From Paenibacillus massiliensis 2301065 = DSM 16942 (GTDB taxonomy: Bacteria; Bacillota; Bacilli; Paenibacillales; Paenibacillaceae), in the NCBI RefSeq assembly GCF_000377505.1, contig NZ_KB898191.1, positions 62,001-126,000 on the forward strand: a stretch of 64,000 nucleotides of DNA, given 5' to 3'. The notes under the pieces were generated by a model. The model was not told the origin of the DNA, did no database searches, and saw only the letters and a list, made by a program, of their open reading frames with translations. Every line of letters begins with the position of its first letter. Position 1 is the first letter of the stretch. Of the stretch, positions 26,520-35,393 are shown piece after piece. Position numbers and translations under genes: made by a program.

Positions 26520-29114
26520 TTATAGAACTGAGCTGTTCTCAGGTTTGCTGTTAAACTCGAAAAATGCTTCCTTCACATCACGAGAATTCGATCCGATGTA
26601 TACTTTGAAATCCCCCGCTTCAACGCCATACTTCAGGTCCGGATTCCAGTAAGCCAAATCCGCTGTGGTAATGTTGAAACAGATTTCTTTCGCTTCACCC
26701 GCCGCTAACTTCACTTTTTTAAATCCTTTAAGTTCCTTTACGGGACGGACCACACCTCCATAAAGATCCTGAATGTACATCTGGACAGTTTCTTCTCCTG
26801 GTACCGCTCCTGTATTTGTAACCGTTACGCTGGCAACGATCGTTTCCGAATCCGTCATCTGCGTTTGCGATAATCGAATGTCCGAAATCTCAATAGTCGT
26901 ATAGCTTAGGCCGTAACCGAACGGGTACAACGGATCATTGGGGCCATCGATATATCTTGAGAAGAATTTTTCCCCTTTGTTGCTTTCCGTTACGGGTCTC
27001 CCGGTTTTAAAGTGGTTGTAGTATACCGGTACTTGTCCGACATGTACGGGGAAACTCATTGTCAGTTTGCCGGATGGATTGTAATCGCCCAAGAGAACAT
27101 CGGCTATGGCATGCCCGGCTTGAGAGCCCAAAAACCATGCCTCAACAATAGCATCCACATGGTGCTCGAACCATTCCAGGACCAGAGGCCGTCCATTAGT
27201 CAGAACCAGTATAGTCGGCTTGCCCACACGAACGATGGCTTCCGCAAGCTCCTGCTGCACCTTCGGTAGCGTAATGTCCATGCGGGACGCAGCCTCGCCA
27301 GACATCTCACTGCTCTCTCCAAGCGCCAGAATGACGATATCCGCTTGTTCTGCCGCTGCAACAGCGCGTTCCACTCCCCCATCCAATGCTTCTTCAACCT
27401 TACATCCTTCTTCCACCAACAGATGAGTTTTCGGATATCCTTTCTCTTCCAAACCATCTCTCAGCGTCACGGTATCCTTCGAATATCGGGACCACTGCCA
27501 GGGACCCAACATATCCTTGCTATCACCGAATGGACCAATGACCGCCAGCTTTTGCTTCTTCTCCGCAAGCGGAAGAACGCTGTTATTCTTCAACAAGACG
27601 ATGGACTTCTGCGCCAACTTCCGGCTTGCCTCCAGATGCTGTGGATGGAAGTGGTATTCCTTCTCTTTCTCTGGACGAACATAGCGGAACGGATCATCCA
27701 TAATGCCAATCTTATATTTAAAGGTCAGGATCCGCCTTACAGCTTCATTTAATTGTTCTATGGTAACAAGACCTTGTTCAACTAGTTCATGCAGATAATC
27801 ATATGAACGGGTTACCATTTCGATATCCATCGTTGCATCAAGTGCTTTTTTTGCTGCTTCCTTACTGTCTTTCGCATTTCCATGAGCAACAATTTCATCA
27901 ATGGATCCATAGTCGGAAATTAATATTCCGTCAAAGCCCAACTCTCTCCGTAGCAACTCGTTAAGGATGTAGCGGCTTGCTGCCACTGGCACGCCTTGAT
28001 ACGTATTAAAGGAATTCATAACCGAACCTGCGCCAGCCTCAATCCCTGCTTGGAACGGAGGCAAGTATACATTGCGGAGTGTGCCTTCCGAAATGTCGAC
28101 CGTATTGTAATCCCGACCTGCTTCAGCAGCCCCGTATGCGACAAAATGCTTTAAGCAAGCAATAATTGTCTCTGGATCGAAAAAGCTGTCCCCTTGAAAA
28201 CCTTCTACTTGCGCTTTGGCAATTAAGCTGCCCAAGTATGGATCTTCGCCTGCGCCTTCAACGACACGTCCCCAGCGTGGGTCTCTTGTAATATCCACCA
28301 TCGGCCCATGGTTGTAATTTATTCCGGTAGCACTGGCTTCTTTTGCGGCAATCGCGTTAGCTTCTTTGATGGCTGCCATGTCCCAACTGCACGACCAGGC
28401 AAGCGGTACTGGGAAAATCGTCTGAAATCCGTGAATGACGTCAAAGTTAAATAACAAGGGAATCCCATGAGGGGACCTCTCGACAGCAATTTTCTGTAAT
28501 TCGAACACGCGGTTGCTGTTTACGGCAGAGAGGATCGAGCCTACCCGGCCCTCTGTAATCAGTTTTTCGGGCGTTTCAGACTCGATATCGGATCCAAGGG
28601 AGAGGTTGGTCGACATACACTGGCTCATCTGTCCGATTTTATCCGTGATGGACATCTTGTTAAGCAGGGCTTCTACTGCTTGATGAATATCTTGATCGTC
28701 CCGTTGCTTCACGTTCTCCTTCCGGTATGCAACGAGCGTTGAAATCAGCAAATCTTCGAGGGATGGACCACTCCCTTTCGTCCCCTTCACGAAGAAAACT
28801 TCCTGATAGGGAAGTTTGATCCTGCCCTGGAATTCATCATCTCCAAAGGTCAAATCAAATTCGAAAGACTCACCAGGAACAAACCGAGACGCTCCCCTGG
28901 CTTGTAACAGATCCCCTTGAACCGCCACGCTGTGGATCTCAACAGGAAATGGAAAAGGCTCTAGAATAACGGATAGTACTATAGTTTCTTTTTTTTCAAT
29001 GATAAATTGCATCTTTATCGTCGTATCCGGGGTTTGATGCAGAAAATGCCATATGCCAATCATATAGTTCAACTCACTTTCAAGGATGATTTTGAAGCGA
29101 TCTTCCATGTACAT
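26520..29114 (-). CDS. GH3 family beta-glucosidase with extra N-terminal domain
   Basis: An 864-residue protein. Residues 145 to the end form a BglX-like GH3 enzyme with RDPRWGRVVEGAGEDPYLG, KHFVAYGAAEAGRDYN and nucleophile D401 in LISDYGS, then the sandwich and fibronectin-like domains. Residues 1-140 are an unusual beta-rich extension with no signal peptide and no match I recognise. The first possible start is the ATG at 29114, two codons after an in-frame TGA; a second ATG lies two codons on. Neither has a clear ribosome binding site, and a hairpin stands immediately upstream. It is the first enzyme gene after the importer genes. Confidence 0.87.
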   Translation of the reverse strand: MYMEDRFKIILESELNYMIGIWHFLHQTPDTTIKMQFIIEKKETIVLSVILEPFPFPVEIHSVAVQGDLLQARGASRFVPGESFEFDLTFGDDEFQGRIKLPYQEVFFVKGTKGSGPSLEDLLISTLVAYRKENVKQRDDQDIHQAVEALLNKMSITDKIGQMSQCMSTNLSLGSDIESETPEKLITEGRVGSILSAVNSNRVFELQKIAVERSPHGIPLLFNFDVIHGFQTIFPVPLAWSCSWDMAAIKEANAIAAKEASATGINYNHGPMVDITRDPRWGRVVEGAGEDPYLGSLIAKAQVEGFQGDSFFDPETIIACLKHFVAYGAAEAGRDYNTVDISEGTLRNVYLPPFQAGIEAGAGSVMNSFNTYQGVPVAASRYILNELLRRELGFDGILISDYGSIDEIVAHGNAKDSKEAAKKALDATMDIEMVTRSYDYLHELVEQGLVTIEQLNEAVRRILTFKYKIGIMDDPFRYVRPEKEKEYHFHPQHLEASRKLAQKSIVLLKNNSVLPLAEKKQKLAVIGPFGDSKDMLGPWQWSRYSKDTVTLRDGLEEKGYPKTHLLVEEGCKVEEALDGGVERAVAAAEQADIVILALGESSEMSGEAASRMDITLPKVQQELAEAIVRVGKPTILVLTNGRPLVLEWFEHHVDAIVEAWFLGSQAGHAIADVLLGDYNPSGKLTMSFPVHVGQVPVYYNHFKTGRPVTESNKGEKFFSRYIDGPNDPLYPFGYGLSYTTIEISDIRLSQTQMTDSETIVASVTVTNTGAVPGEETVQMYIQDLYGGVVRPVKELKGFKKVKLAAGEAKEICFNITTADLAYWNPDLKYGVEAGDFKVYIGSNSRDVKEAFFEFNSKPENSSVL

Positions 29115-29121
29115 TATTCAA

Positions 29122-29149
29122 AAGAGCGCAGCATACCTACTGCGCTCTT
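29122..29149 (-). terminator. Hairpin between the binding-protein and GH3 genes (possible attenuator)
   Basis: AAGAGCGCAG (29122-29131) and CTGCGCTCTT (29140-29149) form a perfect 10-bp stem with an 8-base loop. On the transcribed strand a short TTTT follows, eight bases before the GH3 start. It could stop part of the transcription, giving more importer than enzyme message. Confidence 0.6.
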
Positions 29150-29200
29150 GCAAACACACCTTAACTGTAGCCCAAAATTACTGCCTCAAAGGGATAAGGA

Positions 29201-30775
29201 TTATTTCTTCTTTGCCAGGAATGCCTCAGCTTGAGCCTCTACCTCCGCTTTGACCTTATCCAGACCGGCGCTGTTCAGATTTTTAGCCAATTCATCAAAA
29301 GCTTTGTCCACATCTTTGACTGCACCGATATAGATTGGATTAGCATACTGTGTCGAGGCATTCGCCAGACTAGCCATCTGTGTTTTTACTTTATCTGAAT
29401 TAAAAGTGAATCCATGGTATGCGTAGTCAGAGGTGTTATATTCGTCAAACTTTTCCCAAAAATCAACGTAAGCCTGCGGCCAGTTACTCATCGGCTTTAA
29501 CAATGCCTTATTTACAAACCAGAACCCTGCTGCATCAGGTGGATAGGTGTTTGTATCGGCTGTCACTCCTTCCGGCAGTCCGATTTTGTCATCAGGAGTA
29601 ATAACATAGTTCTTACCTTCTATACCGTAATAAGTCAAATACACATAAGATGGGTCTTCCATAATCAGGTCGAGGGCCTGCATTACACGTTCTGGGTTCT
29701 CGGAATTAGCCGCAATAGAAACCCCGCCGCCTATATAATTTCCCATAGGGACTTTACCGTTTGGCATTAATGACGGAACCAAATAAGTTTCAATTCCTTT
29801 TGCTTCAGCAGCTTCCATAGTAGCAGCAATATCTATACTATTTCCGAATGCTACTCCAGATTTCCCCTCTACAAAATTATCCTTGGACCGAGTTTTGTTA
29901 GCATACGGATTTTTGTTGACGTAGCCCTTGTCATACCAGTCCTTCATAATTCCTGCAGCATATTTCTGCGCACTGAGATATGGCTCCTCCACCATGCTAT
30001 ACATCTTGCCAGTAGGATCTGTAAAATCGTAAGCCATCCCCTGGTCCATAGGCCCTCCTCCAATAGAGGCGCTAATATAACCAATCTTATCGCGCATTAA
30101 ATGATGATATGGCGACGGCAGATCGCTCTGTGAGTCCAGATTAAGGCCGATCATATTTGGATGGTTATTCTTTACAGCTTCCAAATAAGGACTAATTTCA
30201 GAAAGACGCTTCACCTCAGTCAGACCAGCTTCCTCCATAATATCCTTGCGAAGCAAAGCCACGAAGACGTTGCTGTCCGGAGTGGTTTTCGGGACCATAT
30301 AAATTTTGCCGTCAAGTTTGGCTTCTTCCCATGCAATAGGATCAATAGCAGCCGATTTCTTCGGCATATACTTCGCAATATCCTCCGGCTTCAGCTCATA
30401 AAACGCTCCCTTATTTGCCTGTTCAACATAATCATTCCAATCTGCTGAGAAGATAAAGTCCACATCTTCACCTGCAGCCAACAGCAATGGGTACTTCGAC
30501 TGTACATCCCCCCACCCGATGTAATTCAACTCAATGGTGGCATTAATATCCTTTTTCAGCTTTTGGTTGAGTGCATCAAGCACCTCAGGCATTCCTTTTG
30601 GCGCTTCACCCAGTAGGTAGCCCTTTAGAATAACCTCTTTTTGATTAGTAGTCCCTTCGTCATTGCTAGCCGTGTTTGAGTTGTTTTCATTTCCTTTTGA
30701 GCAGGCAGACAACAGCATTGTCAGCGATAGCAGCATTGTCAGCATAAGTTTCACATTTTTCTTGGCATTTTTCAC
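29201..30775 (-). CDS. Sugar ABC transporter substrate-binding lipoprotein (copy 1)
   Basis: A 524-residue extracellular lipoprotein of the LplA type. The signal peptide ends in the lipobox LLSAC (Cys about 25), followed by a Ser/Asn-rich linker and a two-lobe binding domain starting at VILKGYLLGEAPKG. The start is a GTG after GGGGGAG. It follows the two permease genes and precedes the GH3 gene, so it captures the oligosaccharide handled by the enzymes downstream. No ATPase gene is in the operon; a shared MsmX-type ATPase is usual for this class. A second copy lies at 33243. Confidence 0.9.
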   Translation of the reverse strand: MKNAKKNVKLMLTMLLSLTMLLSACSKGNENNSNTASNDEGTTNQKEVILKGYLLGEAPKGMPEVLDALNQKLKKDINATIELNYIGWGDVQSKYPLLLAAGEDVDFIFSADWNDYVEQANKGAFYELKPEDIAKYMPKKSAAIDPIAWEEAKLDGKIYMVPKTTPDSNVFVALLRKDIMEEAGLTEVKRLSEISPYLEAVKNNHPNMIGLNLDSQSDLPSPYHHLMRDKIGYISASIGGGPMDQGMAYDFTDPTGKMYSMVEEPYLSAQKYAAGIMKDWYDKGYVNKNPYANKTRSKDNFVEGKSGVAFGNSIDIAATMEAAEAKGIETYLVPSLMPNGKVPMGNYIGGGVSIAANSENPERVMQALDLIMEDPSYVYLTYYGIEGKNYVITPDDKIGLPEGVTADTNTYPPDAAGFWFVNKALLKPMSNWPQAYVDFWEKFDEYNTSDYAYHGFTFNSDKVKTQMASLANASTQYANPIYIGAVKDVDKAFDELAKNLNSAGLDKVKAEVEAQAEAFLAKKK

Positions 30776-30862
30776 TTTTTCTCCCCCTTAGTTTTTTTAC
30801 TTATTCATATAAATTCACAATTTCATAGGATTCATACGGTGGATCGGCGTCGAATCGTAGTA

Positions 30863-31747
30863 TTAACCTTTCACCGCGCCAATCGTGATGCCTTTGACGA
30901 AATACTGCTGAAGAAAAGGAAACAGGATCACGACTGGCCCCGTAGCAATCACCGTCATAGCAAGCTTGAACGTCTCCTTTGGCGTATCAAGGGATGATAC
31001 ATACTGGGCCATAGCCGCCGACATGTTGATTGATGAAAGCATTTTATAAAGCATAAACTGTAAGGGTACGTACTGCTCCTTATCCGTAAACATCATCGGA
31101 GTCCACCAGTCGTTCCAATATGCTAAGATTGTAAACAAACCGATAGAAGCTAATGCGGGTTTACTGAGTGGCAGCACCATTTGCCAGAAGATCCGAAAAT
31201 CTCCTGCTCCGTCGATTTTGGCTGATTCTATCAGCGGTTCCGGAACAGATCCCCGTATGAAGCTGCGCAGAATCAGTACATACATCACATTGAACATTGG
31301 GAGCAAAATCAGTACTGCGAGCGTGTTTTTCAGTTGTAGGTAACTGGTGACCCAGATGAAAAAGGGGGCCAGTCCACCACTAAACAGTGTGGTGAAGAAC
31401 AGAAAAAACGCTAGTTTATTCCGATACTTCACCTCTTTACGATACATTACATAAGCCGCCATTGTAGAGATCAACAGCGAAAGCGCTGTTCCAACTACCG
31501 CCACAATCACTGAAACGCGATAAGCAGAAAGAATGTCACTTGGATTGCGGAAGATAAAGGCATAGGCATCTAATGAAAAGCCACGAGGTAAGAAGGAATA
31601 TCCCTTCGCCAAAACCTGCCCTTCATCCGAAAAAGATCCGGAGATTAGAACAATAAACGGAAGCAGACACAGTATTGCGATAAGCGATACAACAATGTAA
31701 GAGACGGCCTGGAAGACGGGAGCCGAATTTAATTTATTATTCTCCAT
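30863..31747 (-). CDS. Sugar ABC transporter permease, LplC/YtcP-type
   Basis: A 294-residue inner-membrane permease with six predicted helices and the EAA-like loop IESAKIDGAGDFRIFWQMVLPLSKPALA (about residues 180-207), which docks the ATPase. It ends in FVKGITIGAVKG, typical of the LplC/YtcP branch. AAGGAG precedes the ATG. It pairs with the permease 27 bases upstream. A piece of its last codons survives in the duplicated block at 34893. Confidence 0.92.
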   Translation of the reverse strand: MENNKLNSAPVFQAVSYIVVSLIAILCLLPFIVLISGSFSDEGQVLAKGYSFLPRGFSLDAYAFIFRNPSDILSAYRVSVIVAVVGTALSLLISTMAAYVMYRKEVKYRNKLAFFLFFTTLFSGGLAPFFIWVTSYLQLKNTLAVLILLPMFNVMYVLILRSFIRGSVPEPLIESAKIDGAGDFRIFWQMVLPLSKPALASIGLFTILAYWNDWWTPMMFTDKEQYVPLQFMLYKMLSSINMSAAMAQYVSSLDTPKETFKLAMTVIATGPVVILFPFLQQYFVKGITIGAVKG

Positions 31748-31773
31748 AAGGGTTTCTCCTTTCTATAGGTTCC

Positions 31774-32739
31774 TTAGAACAGCGCGTTATCTTTGTCATA
31801 ACGACGGACCAGATAATTCGCAAACAGGATGATGATCAAGGTGAGTATGGATTGATAAAGTCCTACTGAAGAAGCCATGCCAAAATCTTGTGTCCCCATG
31901 AGTGAGCGGAATACTAATGTGTCAATAATATCTGTAGCATCCATAAGCGCACCGTTGTTACCAATTAGCTGATAGAACATATCGAACTCTCCGCGCATAA
32001 CCCTTCCCAGGCCAAGCAGTATCAGCACTACAGCTGTAGGCTTGAGTAAAGGGAGTGTTATTTTCATGATTTTCTGAAAACGGGTGGCCCCGTCAATTGT
32101 TGCCGCTTCGTAAATTTCCTGATCGATCCCTACAATAGCCGCTAGATAAAGAACACTGCCAAACCCAACCCACTTCCACACATATAGCAACGGAAGCAGA
32201 AGGTACCAATAACTTGCAGTCGAATAAATATCCATAGCCTCCAACCCGATATTCCTCAAGAATCCGTTCACAATTCCAAATTCATAATTGAAAAAGTTGT
32301 AAACAAAGGCGGATACAGTAACCCAAGATATGAAATAAGGGAGAAACATTAAAGTCTGTGCGGTTTTTTTGAAAAACTTGTTATACGTCTCCGAGATCAG
32401 AACCGCAACCAATATCGAGAAAAAAGTGTACAATCCCAGAAATACAACATTGTACAGAATAGTATTTCTTGTCACTAACCACGCTTTGCCGGATTGAAAA
32501 AAGTACTCAAAGTTCTCGAAGCCATTCCAAGGACTCATGAAAATGCCGTCTCTGTAGTTGAATTCCTTGAAGGCCATAACGACACCCGTCATTGGTATAT
32601 AAGAAAAGATGATAAAATAAACAGCAATCGGCATAAACATTGCATACAATACCCAATTTTTCCTTATCTCCTGCAGCGGGGATAGCCCTTTATTTTTTTT
32701 GGGGGTCCGCACCGCAACTTGCTCTACTTTTGTGCCCAT
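31774..32739 (-). CDS. Sugar ABC transporter permease, LplB/YteP-type
   Basis: A 321-residue permease, first gene of the operon. The N-terminus is cytosolic and basic, then six helices follow, with FIISYIPMTGVVMAFKEFN-like opening sequence (read here as FSYIPMTGVVMAFKEFN) and the docking loop YEAATIDGATRFQKIMKITLP. The ATG at 32739 lies after AAGGAGGTTGCTT. The 5' region is one of three related copies in the window; the other two (near 35.0 and 38.3 kb) keep only the first part of this gene. Confidence 0.92.
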   Translation of the reverse strand: MGTKVEQVAVRTPKKNKGLSPLQEIRKNWVLYAMFMPIAVYFIIFSYIPMTGVVMAFKEFNYRDGIFMSPWNGFENFEYFFQSGKAWLVTRNTILYNVVFLGLYTFFSILVAVLISETYNKFFKKTAQTLMFLPYFISWVTVSAFVYNFFNYEFGIVNGFLRNIGLEAMDIYSTASYWYLLLPLLYVWKWVGFGSVLYLAAIVGIDQEIYEAATIDGATRFQKIMKITLPLLKPTAVVLILLGLGRVMRGEFDMFYQLIGNNGALMDATDIIDTLVFRSLMGTQDFGMASSVGLYQSILTLIIILFANYLVRRYDKDNALF

Positions 32740-32777
32740 AAGCAACCTCCTTCTGAGATGTTCCTCTCTCCTTTCTT

Positions 32778-32853
32778 ATTGTAATTGGCTTGAGGTCCTC
32801 TACCTATGGGGAAAAGTTTCGATATACTTTGAATTTCTTTGTTAACGCTTACT
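32778..32853 (-). promoter_or_regulatory. Operon promoter region, copy A, with cre-like site
   Basis: On the minus strand a TACAAT -10 hexamer (32778-32783) has no good -35, as expected of an activator-dependent promoter. About 35 bases upstream is a conserved AAACTTTTCCCC stretch, and a cre-like box (32839-32853, one mismatch) lies further upstream. The same order occurs without gaps at 35040-35115 and 38395-38470. Confidence 0.6.
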
Positions 32854-32867
32854 TTTTTGATTTGAAC

Positions 32868-33110
32868 CTAGAGTAAAGGGCTGGATTCAAACCAGCCCCT
32901 CCTCATCAAACCGTACGTGAGGTTTTCCCTCATACGGCTTTCCGATGTTTGTCATTCATCGGCATGCAGATTACAATAGCGTTTCTAAGATGCGCTTTTA
33001 CACACAGATTTCGCCATGCACAAGCATCCTAGCTACAAGGGTAGCTTGTGGCCCCTCCCTTGGTTGGACTTTCAGCAACTAGATAATGCATGCCTCTGGG
33101 CACGCTACAG
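32868..33110 (-). mobile_element. Group II intron remnant (3' domains V-VI, no reverse transcriptase)
   Basis: Minus strand 32940-32907 is a 34-base domain V: AAGCCGTATG, a capped TGAGG/CCTCA stem, then CACGTACGGTTTG, with the AGC catalytic triad. A domain VI-like stem GGGGCTGG/CCAGCCC follows, ending near 32868. Upstream sequence to about 33110 resembles intron scaffold (TGCTGAAAGTCCAACC), but no maturase gene is present. The boundaries are approximate. Confidence 0.72.
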
Positions 33111-33156
33111 ACAAAAAGCCCATCATGCGATGAACATGATGAGCATTTGAAGAATT
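33111..33156. repeat. Direct repeat flanking the second binding-protein block, left copy
   Basis: Contains CATCATGCGATGAACATGAT then GAGCATTTGAAG, closely matched at 35278-35322. In one frame both copies read SCD.H..HLK, hinting at a decayed coding element. The element was not identified. Confidence 0.5.
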
Positions 33157-33242
33157 TGGTAGCCAACTACCACTTAACGCAGTTCAAAGAGAACTCGATA
33201 ACCTTGTTCCACCGCTCCACGCCCCAGCTATGGGGCCAAGAA

Positions 33243-34817
33243 TTATTTCTTCTTTTCAAGGAATGCCTTGGCTTGGCTCTCGACCTCAGCTTTGACCTTA
33301 TCTATGCCGGCACTGTTTAGATTTTTGATCAATTCATCAAAGGCTTTGTCCACATCTTTGACCGCACCAATATAGATTGGATTAGCGTATTGTGTCGAGG
33401 CATTAGCCAAGTTTGCCATCTGCGTTTTGACTTTATCTGAGTTAAAAACGAACTCGTTAAAAGCATAGTCCGAGGTGTTATAGTCTTTCAGCTTCTCCCG
33501 ATGTTCAACATATACTTGCGGCCAGGTACTCATTGGCCTAAACAAAGCCTTATTCACAAACCAGAAGCCTGCTGCATCAGGAGGATAGGTATTCGTTTCC
33601 GCAGTTACTCCCTCCGGTAATCCAATTTTATCATCAGGGGTAATAATATAGTTTTTACCTTCAATTCCGAAATAAGTTAAATATACATATGACGGATCAT
33701 CCATAATTAGATCCATAGCTTGCATGACACGTTCGGGATTCTTCGAATTCGCTGTAATGGAGACTCCCCCACCTAAAGCTCCTCCTCCATGCGGAGTTTT
33801 ACCGTTTGGCATCAGTGATGGAATGATATAAGTTTCAATTCCTTTCCCAGCTGCTGCTTCTATGGTAGCAGCAATATCCACACTGTTACCAAACGCTACA
33901 CCAGATTTTCCTTCTAAAAAATTCTCCTTGGCACGGATTTTGTTTGCATACGGATTTTTGTTGACATACCCTTTGTCATACCAATCCTTCATAATGTTAG
34001 CAGCATATTTCTGAGCGTTGAGATATGGTCCTTCCACCATACTATAGATCTTGCCAGATGGATCTGTGAAATCATATGTTATCCCTTGACCATTACTGCC
34101 AGCGCCAAAAGCTCCTTGATAGCCAATCTTATCCCGCATCAAATATTGGTAAGGTGTTGCCAAGTCAGCCTGAGAATCAAGATTTAAACCAACCATATTA
34201 GGATGATTTTTCTTCACAGCCTCCAAATAAGGACCGATTTCAGATAATTTATCCACTTCGGTCAAACCGGCTTCCGCCATAATATCCTTGCGAAGAAGGG
34301 TCACAAAGACATAACTATCGGGTGTAGTTTTTGGCATCATATAGATTTTATCGTCTACCTTGACTTCATCCCATACGGATGGATCCATAGCTGCCGATTT
34401 CTTCGGCATATACTTCGCAATATCCTCCGGGCTCAGCTCATAAAACGCTCCCTTATTTGAATGTTCAACATACCCCGTCCAATCTGATGAAAAGATAAAG
34501 TCTACATCTTCCCCAGCCGCCAACAACAATGGGTACTTCGACTGCACATCCCCCCACCCAATGTAGTTCAACTCAATGGTCGCATTAATATCTTTTTTAA
34601 GCCTTTTGTTCAGCTCATCAAGTACCTCAGGCATTCCTTTTGGAGCCTCGCCAAGCAAGTAGCCCTTTAGAACAACCTCTTTTTGATTAGTAACCGCTTC
34701 GTCATTGTTATTTGTGTTTGAATTGTTTTCGTTTCCTATTGAACAGGCAGACAACAACATTGTCAGTGACAGTAACAGGGTAAGAATGAATTTAACTTTT
34801 TTGTTAGCGTTGTTCAC
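33243..34817 (-). CDS. Sugar ABC transporter substrate-binding lipoprotein (copy 2)
   Basis: A 524-residue paralogue of the protein at 29201, the same length, with a GTG start, lipobox LLSAC and the opening VVLKGYLLGEAPKG. By eye the two align without gaps over the stretches compared and are roughly four-fifths identical. Unlike copy 1 it has no intact permease genes upstream: only about 100 bases of permease remnants remain before its promoter copy. It may supply a second specificity to the same permeases. A group II intron remnant follows its stop. The frame is intact, so the protein is probably made. Confidence 0.88.
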   Translation of the reverse strand: MNNANKKVKFILTLLLSLTMLLSACSIGNENNSNTNNNDEAVTNQKEVVLKGYLLGEAPKGMPEVLDELNKRLKKDINATIELNYIGWGDVQSKYPLLLAAGEDVDFIFSSDWTGYVEHSNKGAFYELSPEDIAKYMPKKSAAMDPSVWDEVKVDDKIYMMPKTTPDSYVFVTLLRKDIMAEAGLTEVDKLSEIGPYLEAVKKNHPNMVGLNLDSQADLATPYQYLMRDKIGYQGAFGAGSNGQGITYDFTDPSGKIYSMVEGPYLNAQKYAANIMKDWYDKGYVNKNPYANKIRAKENFLEGKSGVAFGNSVDIAATIEAAAGKGIETYIIPSLMPNGKTPHGGGALGGGVSITANSKNPERVMQAMDLIMDDPSYVYLTYFGIEGKNYIITPDDKIGLPEGVTAETNTYPPDAAGFWFVNKALFRPMSTWPQVYVEHREKLKDYNTSDYAFNEFVFNSDKVKTQMANLANASTQYANPIYIGAVKDVDKAFDELIKNLNSAGIDKVKAEVESQAKAFLEKKK

Positions 34818-34892
34818 TTTTTCTCCCCCTTAGTTTGTATTAATCCATCACTCCTATGTTTCATCGGAGTGATCAAACGATGAATTACAGAA

Positions 34893-35003
34893 GCCAATCT
34901 TTTACAGTACCAATCGTGAGCTCTTGACAGAGTACAGGAAAGCAAGCAGGATCACGATCGGCCTCGTAGCCGCACCGCATTTCGCTCTACCTTGACGCCA
35001 TAG
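34893..35003 (-). pseudogene. Fused remnant of the two permease genes (block copy B)
   Basis: Bases 34893-34970 match the last codons of the LplC-type permease (minus-strand end near 30870-30955). They join directly to sequence matching the first codons and ribosome binding site of the LplB-type permease (near 32705-32745). A deletion has removed everything between. The start codon is kept, but the frame leads nowhere. Confidence 0.7.
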
Positions 35004-35039
35004 GTAGCCTCCTTCTGAATATTCTTCTTTTCTTTATAA

Positions 35040-35115
35040 ATTGTAGTTAGCTTGTGGGCCTCTTCCTACGGGGGAAAGTTTAGTTTTACTTTAAAATATT
35101 TTGATAGCGCTTTCT
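35040..35115 (-). promoter_or_regulatory. Operon promoter region, copy B
   Basis: Aligns base for base with copies A and C. It has TACAAT at 35040-35045, an AAACTTTCCCCC stretch and a cre-like box at 35101-35115. It now stands upstream of the second binding-protein gene. Confidence 0.55.
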
Positions 35116-35124
35116 TTTTTGTCC

Positions 35125-35275
35125 ATAATTCAGCTGAATCCTCTTTTGAATATCCAGATACCAAAGCCACCCGTACTTTTGCTAATTTGCTCTGTTTAGC
35201 AATTATCCAATATTTTTTTCATACCCATACCCTCGTCATTGATTTCCATTAGCAGATCTCCGACACTCTCAATGG
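35125..35275 (-). pseudogene. Fragment of a YesM-type histidine kinase gene (3' end)
   Basis: This stretch matches the 3' part of the intact kinase gene (about 38545-38695), including the region coding for GTGGFGIWNTHERIQLNYG and the preceding ATP-binding VSDDGVG segment, but it is decayed. It shows that the duplicated block carried the end of the kinase gene as well as the promoter. Confidence 0.65.
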
Positions 35276-35277
35276 AA

Positions 35278-35322
35278 ACAAAAAAACATCATGCGACGGG
35301 CATGTTGGGCATTTGAAGCATT
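35278..35322. repeat. Direct repeat flanking the second binding-protein block, right copy
   Basis: Partner of 33111-33156; shares CATCATGCGA, then GGGCATTTGAAGCATT with a few differences. On the plus strand one open frame reads SCDGHVGHLKHYFEYYF, continuing toward the SDR gene, with no recognised family. Confidence 0.5.
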
Positions 35323-35393
35323 ATTTCGAATATTACTTTTGTAGTGGAACGAACCGCCCACAGATCGAGACATACTTCAAAGCAGGTTTCACC

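Noticed and set aside
33090-33320. A 76-codon frame over the second binding-protein end
   Set aside because: Runs through intron remnant, repeat and antisense coding sequence; only its short SCDEH segment is of interest as part of the direct repeat.
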